Below, piece after piece: positions 11,131 through 25,600 of a stretch of 64,000 nucleotides of DNA (positions within the stretch are counted from its first letter, which is position 1; each line of letters opens with the position of its first letter). Origin of the DNA: Watersipora subatra (taxonomy: Eukaryota > Bryozoa > Gymnolaemata > Cheilostomatida > Watersiporidae); NCBI RefSeq assembly GCF_963576615.1, contig NC_088714.1, forward strand, positions 2,728,001-2,792,000, in the 5' to 3' direction. The notes under the pieces were generated by a model that did not search any database, had not been told where the DNA came from, and saw nothing but the letters and a program-made list of their open reading frames with translations. The position numbers and the translations under genes are program-made.

Positions 11131-14100
11131 CTGTAACCAAACAAAGAAAAGGTCGCAAGTTTGAACAACCGCCTTAAGTCCACCAGAACACCAGACATTA
11201 CGAGGTCTCTCACCCTTAACAACCATAGAGTTAATTACATATGTGGACTTATTATGGCTACAAGATACAGAATTCCCACTGATTGAAACTATGTAGGGCC
11301 GAACCTTGACTCACGACCACCTCAACTATAGATTTTTAACATCAACGGAAAAAAGAGAAAATATTTGTCTCGACATATGAATTAACTATTACCTATTAAC
11401 ACCAAAGTTTCTTGAAACGCTACAGCTTCATAAGTGAAAGTAAAAATACTAGTCAAAAATAAAACAAAAATGCAACAAAATATATATGAATCAAGTGAAT
11501 CAAAGCAATCAGGTATAATTTGAGAAAGTTACATACTGTATTTCTATCATTCACTCTACTATTTAACTAGCGCTGCCGAGCCTCTACATCCATATCTTTT
11601 TTAAGATAATGTAACACTAAAAACCTCTCTTTAGTGATTACTACTTTATTAATTTAATATTTGCTCCGATAAATAACGACTTCGACTCACAAAACAAATA
11701 TGGAAATGGATAAAATTCGCGCAAAGAGATTCAACTCTAACATTACATATTCATTGCGACTACTTATAGCAAGTTTTGGAAGACATTTGAGCTCTTTAAA
11801 ACCATCCGTGCAGTTGTTAAAACTTAGAATGATAAATTGTTACGGCCACCTGATTAAATAATTGTCTGTCTGCTAACAAGCACATCTTGTCCCAGATCAT
11901 CTTACAACAACTCTCAGGAGTCACAGATCATCTTACAACATCCCTCAAAAGTCACAGATCATCTTACAACATCTCTCAGGAGTCACAGATCATCTTACAA
12001 CATCTCTCAGGAGTCACAGATTACCTTACAACATTTCTCAGGAGTCACAGATTACCTTACAACATCTCTCAAGAGTCACAGATTATCTTACAACATCTCT
12101 CAGGAGTCACAGATCATCTTACAACATCTCTCAGGAGTCACAGATTACCTTACAACAACTCTCAGGAGTCACAGATCATCTTACAACATCTCTCAGGAGT
12201 CACAGATTACCTTACAACAACTCTCAGGAGTCACAGATCATCTTACAACATCCCTCAAAAGTCACAGATCATCTTACAACATCTCTCAGGAGTCACAGAT
12301 CATCTTACAACATCTCTCAGGAGTCACAGATTACCTTACAACATCGCTCAAGAGTCACAGATTATCCTACAACATCTCTCAGGAGACACAGGTTACCTTA
12401 CAACATCTCTCAGGAGTCACAGATCATCTTACAACATCTCTCAAGAGTCACAGATCATCTTACAACATCTCTCAGGAGTCACAGATCATCTTACAACATC
12501 TCTCAAGAGTCACAGATCATCTTACAACATCTCTCAGGAGTCACAGATCATCTTACAACTTCTCTCAAGAGTCACAGATCATCTTACAACATCTCTCAGG
12601 AGTCACAGATCATCTTACAACATCTCTCAGGAGTCACAGATCATCTTACAACATCTCTCAGAAGTCACAGATCATCTTACAACATCTCTCAGGAGTCACA
12701 GATCATTTTACAACATCTATCAGGAGTCACATATCATCTTAAAACATCTCTCAGGAGTCACAGATCATCTTACAACATCTCTCAAGAGTCACAGATCATC
12801 TTACAACATCTCTCAAGAGTCACAGATCATTTTACAAAATCTCTCAGGAGTCACAGATCATCTTACAACATCTCTCAGGAGTCACAGATCATCTTACAAC
12901 ATCTCTCAGGAGTCACAGATCATCTTACAACATCTCTCAGGAGTCACAGATTACCTTACAACATCTCTCAGGAGTCACAGATTACCTTACATCTCTCAAG
13001 AGTCACAGATCATCCTACAACATCTCTCAGGAGTCACAGATCATCTTACAACATCTCTCAGGAGTCACAGGTTACCTTACAACATCTCTCAGGAGTCAAA
13101 GATCATTTTACAAAATCTCTCAAGAGTCACAGATCATTTTACAACATCTCTCAAGAGTCACAGATCATCTTACAACATCTCTCAAGAGTCACAGATCATT
13201 TTACAAAATCTCTCAGGAGTCACAGATCATCTTACAACATCTCTCAGGAGTCACAGATCATCTTACATCTCTCAAGAGTCACAGATCATCTTACAACATC
13301 TCTTAGGAGTCACAGATCATCTTACAACATCTCTCAGGATATATATTTCATAAAAACTAGCAAAACTATTGGTATAATGCATAGTTCTAACACAGCCGAA
13401 TGTATATTACATATCCAAATAATTCGCTCTAGCAACTGCATGCTAACATAATGAATAGGGATGCACATTGTTCATCACACTCGACAGCCTTGGCAGCAGT
13501 ATTCTCTATTATTACTCACTGGATTCACGACGGTGCAGCCGGAATATTCTTTGGTGTAACCGTAGTAGCTGTCAGCCGCCACGACTAAGCTTGGCAGAGG
13601 GTAGAGTGACATGGCGTGGTCATAACTCCAAAACACCGGCATCGTGTTTAGCGGCAGCAGACTCAGACTAGAGGTTGAAACAAGCGTCTTTGTAAACTAC
13701 AAAATAGTCAGAAGCTGTAGTTAGATTTTGCTGATCGCATGATCTGTGGTGCCAGAGAGCTGGGGAGATGGTTGGCTATAAGGAGTTCTGACCTCATTAG
13801 TTCAGAGAAATACAAGAAAAACATCAGAGCTTTTCGACAAGATGCAATCGATTGTTTTTATGAGTTGATATCAGCATGATAAACCAGCCTTGAGTCGATA
13901 TGACCTCTTCAGAAGCTGCAGTAATTAATGTGCTCAGACAGGTCATGAAGTTGTAGCAAGACTGCAATGTTTTACTGATACAGTTGCATGACAGTGCATG
14001 CAGTTGCATGACTGGTATGGTCTTTTGTAGCCTGTCTTGACAAGCTGTTGTTTTTGCATAGTTGTCCCCCCCCGTCGAGCGGCGAGCAACAACAGCTTGT

Positions 14101-16597
14101 CACAAGACGTACTGCACCTGATGCATCAGCTGCACTTATAGGGAGTTGTTCTCTTCCGTCTACGCGGTTGGGCCGCGATGTTGTCGGTCGCTCCATTGGT
14201 AATCATAACGGATTTCACGCAAAAATTTATGAAGAAAAAACCAAGATTACAACGTTTAACCAAAGACCAGTTTCTGTGATAAACTTTAGTAGAACTTAAG
14301 AAAATAAACTCAAAATAAAATCCGTAAGAACAAATAAAACTGACTGCTACAAAAATAGAAATAAAACTGACTGAGCGCACAAATAACGACATGTTTAGTC
14401 GCTGTTGTTGCCTAAGTTCTCAAATTCTAATAAAATTTACTGCAGAGAGGGGTCGCCAGTTAAACGTTCTTATTTTAATTTTTCTACCTAAATTTTTGTG
14501 TGAAATCCGTTATGATTACCAATGGAGCGACCGGAATAACATCACAGCCAAGCCGCATAGACGGAAGAGAACAACTCCTTATAAGTGCAGCTGATGCATC
14601 AGGTGCAGTACGTCTTGTGACAAGCTGTGGTTGCTCGCCGCTCGACGGGGGGACAACTACGCAAAAACAACAGCTTGTCAAGACAGGCTAGGTATTTTGT
14701 AACATTTCAATCTTTGCTATTTGCTATTACATTCCCAGAATAACTGTATGTAGTTATTACACCTGATGATCCGCCATAGCACACTAGACTGCCAGGGTAC
14801 TAGTGTATATATATATATACATGTTTCTAGGAAAAATGATGGTCACTAAAGACAAATACAATTCACAATCCAACAAAAAAGCACAATTAAAACCATGTCT
14901 ATAACGCTTTTGGGATTGTTTGCTAATTTCTAAGGTCTATTTCGAGGTTCTAATTATTTGAACATGCGCACAGAGATGCTTGAAATGTACGTATCTATGG
15001 TAACGATAAAATTAGACAAAGATGTATAAATGCTTCAGATACATATATGACAATAATCACACACAAGTTTCTATGGTGAAACATCACAACACTCAACTGA
15101 CATGCTCTGGCAGGTCGTCAGCAGGTTTGTTCACTCGACACCGGAACATCTTAGGAATGAGGTCTTCCCTGAATACCACTATCTCTTTCGTGCAGTACTG
15201 GATCCTACATGGATTTGTGGTGAACTTGGCATTCTTCACCTGCAGATGTTAATTGGTTACATGATGTGATTGCTAGCATAATCTGGTGTGATATAACCAT
15301 TAACATGAAATGACTACTAGCACGACATGGTGTGATACAACCATTAGTATAATACGACTACTAGCATGTTATGGCTGTTTAGTGTTGATAACCAGTGTAT
15401 TTGTAAGGAAGGACATACATGAAACCAGAGGCAGCCGTTTTTCATTATAGCCGAGTAGTCAGCGAGCTACCTAGCTATTACCGGCATAAGAAAATAACGG
15501 CAAGAGTTCTATTGATGGGTAGATAACTTCCAACCCTGGACTAGGAGTCGGAGAAATACCTGCTTTGTAAAGGCATCCGTGACTGAGGGACACAACGGAG
15601 GTCTAGGGTAGACTGAGAGACTGCCCACATCTTCCATCGCAGGTACAAACACAAACATTGTCCTATCCTTCAACTCAGCAATGGATGATATAATTTTCCC
15701 AAGGTTCTTAAGGCACCCTGATGGTGTAAAACAGATAAATGGGTCAAAGGTCAATTGTCAATAGTAACTCCTACTCCATATAACACACACAGTTTAAGGA
15801 ACTCCAGAAAATACAGACTTGAATTTATGAGCAAGCCAAATGGGAAAATGTGAACAGATTATGTAGGAAAATACTGGTGAGAAAGAGATGAATCAGACTA
15901 GGTCTGCATGAGGTGTTTAATGTGGACTAAGAACAACTGAAGGAGTGGACTAGGTCTGTCCGATGTGAACCAGGAATAAAGAAAGTAGGCTAGACCTGCT
16001 AGAGTTGTAGGAAGATAAACAGTAAGTAGGCGGACCCGGAGGGTGTGCTAAATTATATATATAAAGTCGAACATCGATCAACTGAATGTGTTTGATAAGT
16101 TGAAAAAGTCGGAGCGAATCTATGACAGTGGATGAGAGCTATAAACCTATAATACCTGTAAGTGTGGAAGGTGGGTCAGGGTAAACCCGAGGAGAGAGGA
16201 AGGGTCCACAAAGTACAAATGCTATGGGAGGCATCGAACTATAGCCTGTGAACAATGTGTATAGCTTATTCATCACATCAGGGCAGTCCAGATGTACATT
16301 CGACAAAAATACCTGAAAGTAATCAGAAGATGGGGCTAGGCACTGCGAAGAGCATCTAAATATATGTGAGAACTTGTATAAGCAGGTGTGATTCTCATCC
16401 GTAGGCATATGTATGTGTGACACTGAGTTGTATGTACAGGCGTGTGTGACACTGACTTGTATGTATAGGTATGTGTGACACTGGCTTGTATGTACAGGTA
16501 TGTGTGACACTGACTTGTATGTATAGGTGTGTGTGTCACTGACTTTTATGTATAGGTGTGTGTGTCACTGACTTTTATGTATAGGTGTGTGTGTGTG

Positions 16598-16628
<31 letters not shown>

Positions 16629-19600
16629 CACTGACTTTTATGAAAAGGTGTGTGTGTCACTGACTTTTATGTATAGGTGTGTGTGTGTCACTGACTTTTA
16701 TGTATAGGTGTGTGTGTCACTGACTTTTATGTATAGGTGTGTGTGTGTGTCACTGACTTTTATGTATAGGTGTGTGTGTCACTGACTTTTATGTATAGGT
16801 GTGTGTGTGTGTCACTGACTTTTATGTGTAGGTGTGTGTGTGTGTCACTGACTTTTATGTATAGGTGTGTGTGTGTCACTGACTTTTATGTATAGGTGTG
16901 TGTTTCACTGACTTTTATGTATAGGTGTGTGTGTCACTGACTTTTATGTATAGGTGTGTGTGTCACTGACTTTTATGTATAGGTGTGTGTGTCACTGACT
17001 TTTATGTATAGGTGTGTGTGTCACTGACTTTTATGTATAGGTGTGTGTGTCACTGACTTGTATGTGTGTGTGCGCGCGCGTGTGTCAAGAGCTTTCAAGA
17101 GCTTGTAATCACATTTCCACATATTTTGCACCTAAAACAACACAGCAGAATAAGACATAGTGAATCTTTGATCCCAAATAACTGTAATGTGAATTGTGTT
17201 GCAAGTCAACCTTTAACTAAATTTAAGTCAAGATTTGACCTTGACTAATTTGGCAAAATGCACAGATTACCGCTGCCACATTTCTTAAAGCTAACAAACA
17301 AGTTTCACAGTCTTCAGGAGGAGAGTTGTTGATGGCTTCACAGATGTTGTACAGGTGAAGATCATCCACACCAGCGAGCCAATAGAGTTAAAGTCAATTT
17401 GAGTGACGACATGTTAAATGTGCGCCATGTTGTATTAGAATGATGATTTAGAAGTGCAATTAGACATATCGTACACTGTTAGAGAGGATAAAGGAGGAAG
17501 TATTATGGACGGCAAATGATAACATTCAAAGCCATTTTAAAGATGTAGTTGCGTCAAAAAGGTCGATTTAATGCAATTAAGTCCAATAAAAGGCTAAAAC
17601 AGCAGCTACTATTTGATGCCATTTTTGTCTTTGTAGACTAACCCTGTCCAGAGATATATGTGTTTGAATTAGGCCATCTTTTAAAAAGCTCAGATTCCAG
17701 CTTGCAAGCTGGAATTCAAGCTTCATTCGTGACGTAACGAGTGGTACATGTGAAAAGAGTCCACGAGCGATAAATATAAGATCTCTTCTTTAGCCAATCA
17801 TCAGGACAAAATTTTCATATAAGTCATGTTAAATGTTATCGCTTGTAAAACGAGTTGTCTGTAACGTCAAAGATTCTCGTTGTTAGGGAGATTACTCTAT
17901 TTCTACCGTTTTCTACCGCATTTTTGGCATCTTTGGCATTTTTAGCTAGTAAATTAGATTTATGCTTAGAATTTATGTTCAGTGTGTAAAAAGTGAGGAA
18001 AATCGATTGATCAATGCTCATCTTCAACTCTCAGAAACAAAGCTTCGAATTGTAGGCTTGGCGTATTTATGCTTTTGTTAAACATTTATTCATTTTGAAA
18101 ATTACACTCGCACTCTATCTAACTCTCAAATTGAAAGCTTTCAGTAGATACGCGTTAGAACTACATATATACAAATGACATTTATTACATTTGTTTTAAT
18201 GTTGCGGGATGTTTATGTTTACAGGTTCACTAGCGGAGCAGTCGTGTCGGTCTGGAAACTGCCATAAATGGGAAAGAGAGACACGAATGTGTGCTGCACA
18301 AACCATAATATGTTTTGTTTGAGTTTGCTGCAGTAGATTGATTTGTCCTATTATGTGAACTGAATGTATGTGAATGCCCACAACTTGGATGGAGGTTTTT
18401 AATGAAAACTTTATGCTGCGATGAAATTTTTTTTGCCTTGTAAAAATTATCCCACGACCAAACAAGAGTGAAACGATTGATTGGGAGAATTATGATAAAT
18501 GCACATGTACACACAACTCCCGAAAAATTATCCGTTAACGGCCGTCACCAAACCCTTGCAACGAAATCCTATCAACAAGAATAACTATTTTTCAGTAAAG
18601 TCGTTTAAGTATAATAATGATACAAAACGCATATAAACCTATTTAAATATGTTACCAAGGCTTTGAAAGGTTACCGCAAATTCCTAAAACTAACCCATCT
18701 GATCGGATTATACACAAATAGACAGATTTTTTTGGACGAAAGTCGCCACAAAACGCTTGAAAAGCTTGGATTAATAGAAGACCGGAAATTGAAACACCGG
18801 GCGACAGAGAATAGAACGATAAAGTCTTGTGCATTTCACGAAAAAAAAACGTGCACTTTTCACCAGTCTATAGCATTGTCGAATTGCCGAAGGTTTTGGC
18901 AATTAACATAGGAGTACAGAAATCGTTTCATTCTTGCCGATTTCAATTTTTCCATTTTCAATTTCATTTGCCGACATATTTGAATACTTTCGCATTCTAA
19001 CTGATGTCCAACGCAGTGTCAGTAAAGCAAATGACGATATTTTTTTAACGTTTCTTATGAGATTATTACAATAATTAATTATAAGTTTGGATGACTACGG
19101 AACAATGACTACATAGTACAGATATTCTAAAAATCTATATAAATATCACAACTTCGTGATATTGTTAGCTATGCCGTTTTGAAATGTAAAAAAATTGTGC
19201 TATGGTTTTATATTATTACTATGTAAATAATATTGGTTATTCTAATAATATCAGTGCATTTTACTTCTAATATTGGCCAATATTGCATTTCTCTTTTTGC
19301 AATTAACATAGGAGTACAGAAATCATTTCATTTTTGCCGATTTCAACTTTTTCATTTTCATTTGCCTACACATTTGAATGCTTTCGCATTCTAACTGATG
19401 TCCAACGCAGTGTAAGTACAGCAAATGACGATGATATTATTTTAACGTTTCTTATGAGATTATTACAATAATTAATTATAAGTTTGGATGACTACGGAAC
19501 AATGACTACATAGTACAGATATTCTAAAAATCTATATAAATATCACAACTTCGTGATATTGTTAGCTATGCCGCTTTGAAATGTAAAAAAATTGTGCTTT

Positions 19601-22600
19601 GGTTTTATATTATTACTATATAAATAATATTGGTTATTCTAATAATATCAGTGCATTTTACTTCTAATATTGGCCAATATTGCATTTCTCTTTTTGCAGG
19701 AGGAGAGATATAAACATATAATATTTTCCTTTTATTATTGCTATTTGCTGTATATAATAACACCCACACCCAGTACATTACAGCTACCATTGCAGTTATC
19801 CTATTTGACTGCTTATATTGCAATTCTCAACCATCAGTACCCTTTCTTTTTCCCAATATGACTTTGGTTGTGGGCTGTATGACAGTAGAATTTCTAGAAT
19901 AATAAAATAATATTCTTGAAGACAATGCAAAACATGATTTGCAGAACATATTGAATACATTATAGCCTTGTTATCATCTGTGCTGAAATCTTCTCTGATA
20001 GATAAATTTATGAAGTGTAATCAGCGCTGTGTTGACAGGTACCTTTGCATAGCTTGACTCAATTCCAACGGACTAAATATTAGGTTCAAAAGTTTTTATG
20101 CTCCACACTACTAAATGAAAACAGCTGAGTCCACAAACCGCCAACCAGGTGCAAGAATGGTTTTATTAACCCTTTACCAGAGTCGGTGGGTTAATTGATT
20201 TCAACAACTTGACTTTTTAGCGTTCACTATTCGGTCAACTCATAAAATCATCTGTTTTGTACTTGAATGAACTAATCGAATGGACCCGTAAAATTTTCCT
20301 ACGACCAAACACTAGCGAAGCGAGTGTTTGGGAGCTTTATGATAAATGCATGTGCACACAACTTCCGAAAATTATCCGTCAACGGCCGTTACCAAACCCT
20401 TGTACTGAAATCCCATCAAAAGATTTAACCCTTTTTGTGTAGTCGTTTAGGTATAATAATGATACAAAACACATATAAACCTATTTATATATGTTACCAA
20501 ATCTTTGAAAAGTTGAGACAATATCCTAAAACTTACCCATCTGATCGGATAATACATAACTAGACAGATTAATTTGGCCTAAAATTGCTATCAAAACCTG
20601 ACAAGCCTTTTTTAATCAAAATTAAGACCGGCAAACAAAACGCCAATAAAGCCGTGCGACAGATAGTACAACTATTAAGCCGTGTGCATTTCACAAGAAA
20701 AACGGGCACATTTCACCAGTCTAAGGCATTGTTCAATTGCCGAAGGTTTCTGTAATTAACGTAGAAGTACTGAAAGGTAATCATTTCTTTTTTGCCGATT
20801 TTATTATTCGATTTAATTGTTCGATTTTACAAGATTATTATAAGATTTAATTATAAGAATAATCATTCGAGTTTACAAGATCGAAGTATATAGTGACCGA
20901 TGGTGTGCGATATGTTACCGTTATTGTTTTTCTAAAGATTTCGTTGATGACATTATGACTGTGCCCAATATCGCAGTACTGCCAAGCCCTTTTTAACATC
21001 TGCAAAATTAGGTAATAGGCCTACATTTTATTATAGATATACATCTATTTTTATGACAACCAACTAAAATCTGTTTAAATTTTTAAATTCAGCATAATTT
21101 TTTGGATATAAATTAAGAATTCTAAATAAATATAACAACTTCTTGATATTGGTTGCTATGGCGTTTTGAAATGTAAACAAAATTGCTTACATTTCATTGG
21201 TTTTCGTTTCTCAAACTTTAACATCAGTTTTCTCAGAACTATGTTTTCTCACTAATGGCAAACATGCATTCAGTTTATTGACCATAAAGTCTGCTGTAAT
21301 TAAGCTGAAATCAATTTGTTTTCGCAAAATAACTGAGAATTTTCTCCTTCTGCTAGTGTAGATAACTCTAAGTGTCACACACCCGATTTAACCATGGTTT
21401 CTGTGATCATGACCCATTTCTTCATTTTGATCCAGTTTGCAAAAAACTTCCTGACACACGTGAATGCTAATGTTTGCTTTCTGTTACAGATCGCTGTCAA
21501 AACCATTCTACATTCAACACAACCAACTTTCAAACTGTGTATATTACACAACAGTTTGCCACTTTACTTCTAATATTGCATTTCTCCTATTGCAGGGGAG
21601 AGATATAAACATATAATCTTTTCCTTTCATTATTGATGTTTGTTGTACATAATAACACCCAGTACATTACAGCTACCATTGAAGTTCTCCTATTGCACTG
21701 CAGTGCCGTTTGACTGCTAATATTGCATTTCTCAACCATCAGTACCCTTTCTTTTTTCCAATATCACTTTGGTTGTGGGCTGTATGACAGGGGAACTTTT
21801 AGTCTACAAATTAATAATTGATAATGACTAGATAACGTAGACTTTAGACTTTTTGGGGCGCAGTTGGTTTCACCATATATTCGAACATATTATTTCCAAA
21901 GATAGCGGTGTGCCTATTTTATTTAGTAGCTAGTTTCCAGTGTGCATGAAGCAACTGAGAACTTAGCTGATACAAAGGCCATGATGTAATAAGCTAACTC
22001 GGCCTAATTACCGTAGACTGGTAGAATTGGTAGTCGGTACTCAAATGTTTACACAGCATTTAGAGGAAGTTACTATGACAAGCTTTCAATTTCCCTTATT
22101 TGAGGCGTTTGAAACATTCATAATAATGTATCTGTAGCTGGATTTAAAATTTTGTTTTAGCTAACATGAGCAAATACAAAATAAAATATATGCCAATAGA
22201 GCCGCGTAGGACTAGACTTTTATCGCATTAGCCAATGTGAATACGAGAGATAGAGACAGGTTGTATCACGCGTTACATCATTTTGGGCAAGTCTGGGCAT
22301 GTTTTTTTTTGGCCTGAGCGTTTTTACCGCGATCAATTTTTTTCGATTTTAATCTTCAAATATCTTGACAATGAGAACACCTAGCACAACAAACAACATA
22401 TCAACTGATAGACAAAAACAAATACTTTCTTTTAAAATCAACTCAAATTTGACGCAGCCATTGTTTAACTAAGCATACAATGTTCATCATGTCTACTTGA
22501 CCGACAGAGAGCTCTTAGGTTACGGTATGTAAATACCACCCACCATGAAGGCATCTTGATTCTCCACCTCTTTAGCTTTAAGTGCTTTATTGGCTGCCGC

Positions 22601-25600
22601 ACACGTCGTCAACTCACCACCGAAAAAATTTGTATCTCCAAAATAGGCCCTGTGAAGAGGAAACAAAACTCCAAAATAGGCCCTGTGAAGAGGAAACAAA
22701 ACTCCAAAATAGGCCCTGTGAAGAGGAAACAAAACTCCAAACTAGGCCCTGTAAAGAGGAAACAAAACTCAAGAATAAAATATACTGAGTTGACTTCCTT
22801 GGAAAAGCACAGAAGCCTGGGTCCACAGACTTCATGCTGAAGAAAGCACTCCGCACTTAGCTTTGTTGGCTTGGGAATAGATAAATATTAACACTATTTA
22901 CACTGGCCCCTCAAAGCAAATCAGAACAGGAGATGCAAAAACAAAAAGTAGTGAAGTGAATTTCGCATAATGAAAGAAAACGCTCTTTTTGCATAACACT
23001 GTTTTATAATGTAAATTGGCAAGATGCTGATGTCTGGTATAAGGTGCAGTGGTTTTTTGAGAAAGAAGGAATGTAATGAATAGTCAGATTGGAGATGTGA
23101 TTTGAGTATTTCAAACAGAAAATATCTAAAAACACACTTAACCCTTAAGTATTAAGGGCATTTAGACACTCGTAGTGATGGTCCACATCAGGTAGCATAA
23201 CCATAAAGCATAAATTTTGAAAACCCTCTAATTTTACTTTATCAGCTTTCGATACAAAGAGATACCAGCTTGAAGCAGCTAAGACAAAATGGGAAATATA
23301 CAATTCTGGTCAGAGTGATAGGCATTTTTTGTTTTTCTATCTTTCTGAGCTGAATTAGAGCATGAGTTGATGGTCTAGTCTTTGAGATAATAAAGCCAAC
23401 AGGGCTTGAGAACTGTAAATGGTTATCTATTTGTATGACATGAAGCTTTACACTGTCGGTATTTTTATGTCCCCGTAGTTTATGGTGATAGAAGGACGGC
23501 ATACGATTTTCCTGAGGGTAAAATTGCATACCAATTCAATCTCACTCATCGTTCACTATCCTTCCAAACTGACACTTCAGCAGGTGCTACATAAGATAAC
23601 CTACAAGTGTGGGAATGATGAGCAGTTGGCTGGGTCAGTGTTAACCAGGCCAAATAATAGACACTTGTTAGACAAGCCGGTGTACCTACCTAGTCAGGGA
23701 AGCAGTTTCAGGTGGGGGTAAGCTAATGCCCATAACCTTCAGTATCTGATTATCATAGTGACCTTCACATAGCACAAAAGTGTTGTCACATATGAGACCA
23801 GGTCTAAATTCTGCCTTGCTCAAGTCAAGTTCCACTTCTGCATTGAAGTCTTCAAGATACCAGGCGCCCTGCAGGTACCAGTTAGTAGCTGTGCAATTGG
23901 ATGACTAAGTGATGTATAACAGTGGTATATACTCTGGAGCCTTATACATAAAGCTGAGGCTATTTTGAGTATCTTGTACTATGCATCAGATAGCGCTATG
24001 GAATGACATACCGGGTATGCACAGTATATATCGATGTGGATTATACGTAGGAGATGACACGTGAGTAAATGGGAGGCCAGACAAAAATACAACCAACACC
24101 TCTGTCGACTGGGAGCAGCCGACATCTAAAGTGTGAAGATTTGAAATCGAACAACTTCAGTCATGTTTAATTTTCTTTGCCAGGCACACCTAAAGTTCGC
24201 CTTTAACTGAACCACATATTGTTAGCAAATCCAATATTTATGTAATTCTTTAGAGATGATCAACTCCACCATGATTCAAAACACAATGAATGGAATCACA
24301 AAACAAGCAGACAGGAAGTAGCTGACAAGACGTTATTCTCCGAGTTCTTCTCAGACCTGTTTAGCCATTCTATAAATTTGAGTCACTTCGGCTGACATAT
24401 GCACCCTTTATACGCTGTGGTTCAGTCATCATATAATCATGGGTCAACACCCAATATGTCTGTTTTACAGAAAGTTGGAACATGAAGCTATATCACAGGT
24501 CATGTAATCCAACTATATAACAGTAGATCACGAGGCATAACTTACATAAAGTACATCTCACATGAAATGAGACGTACTGCTGTAAATGTTAGGTAATAAC
24601 ATAGTGGATGATGTGATATGAAGCTTCCAGCTGTACAATTTTTACATCAGCTTTTTTAATGGCAGGAAGGTTTATTTCTATATATGGGTAAAAACTTCTG
24701 GCTACAATAACTTGACAATGTACATTCGGTGCAATAAACAGAAAGTTGACAATTTCTAAGCTAAACAGACACGGTAGATGGAAACTGATTGCTTCTTTAT
24801 GACTTCAACATCAACAGGAACAACTTCAGTCTAACGGAATACTAGATTAGTGATATTTGCTAGTTCCCCAAATAGTAGCATACTGGATGACTGAGCATAG
24901 AGAAGGCTTACCGGCTTCAGTTGTGTGATCATTCCGAAGACTGTGATATTCTCCATAAGTACATTAGAGCCATAGAGAGCTTCCAAAGGTTTCAACTGAA
25001 ATATAATAACAAGCGATTGAAAGGATGAGATATCCTTGCATTTTCTTTTCCGTACTCTTTATCAAAACTGAAAAATAGATACGCTTGAAGGTAACTATGC
25101 TTATTGTTTTCTTGTCATCACTGAACGACTTATAACCATAAAATCATGAAATAATAACAATCTGAGTGAGGTAAAACATTACAGCAAAAAAGCAAAACCA
25201 AAGGTTTTTTAAAATTAGTAACATATTTAATATAACGATGAACGTGTACTGTATAACAATTTCTGAGCGTTTTTTACTCCAACTCCACGCCATCTGCTTC
25301 AGTAGGCCTACTCTAGCATTATATGAATGAATATAATAGCTACTCAATACACGGCACTTCTAGGAGATCAAATACGCATGTCCAATTTAATAACTTCAAC
25401 TCTTGTCGGTGCCTCAGACAAGATTACTAGAAGAACAGACAGACTACTTACGAAAAGAACAACAGATACATGTCAGTGCCTGGTAATTTACCCACAGAGA
25501 TATACGATAGAGAGCAATAGTGACTGCAATATCTCCTGAATGTCTAAGTCTAGGCAGGAGTGTAGAGTGTAGACCCTTCTCAAACTATTCAATGTGCTTG

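Noticed and set aside
11885-13340. CRISPR array
   Set aside because: Units are contiguous tandem copies without unique spacers, and the window is eukaryotic.
11887-13353. 488-codon plus-strand ORF as a repetitive protein gene
   Set aside because: It is produced by a stop-free 31-bp minisatellite, lies antisense inside a POLE2 intron, has no non-repetitive domain and has no promoter or splice evidence.
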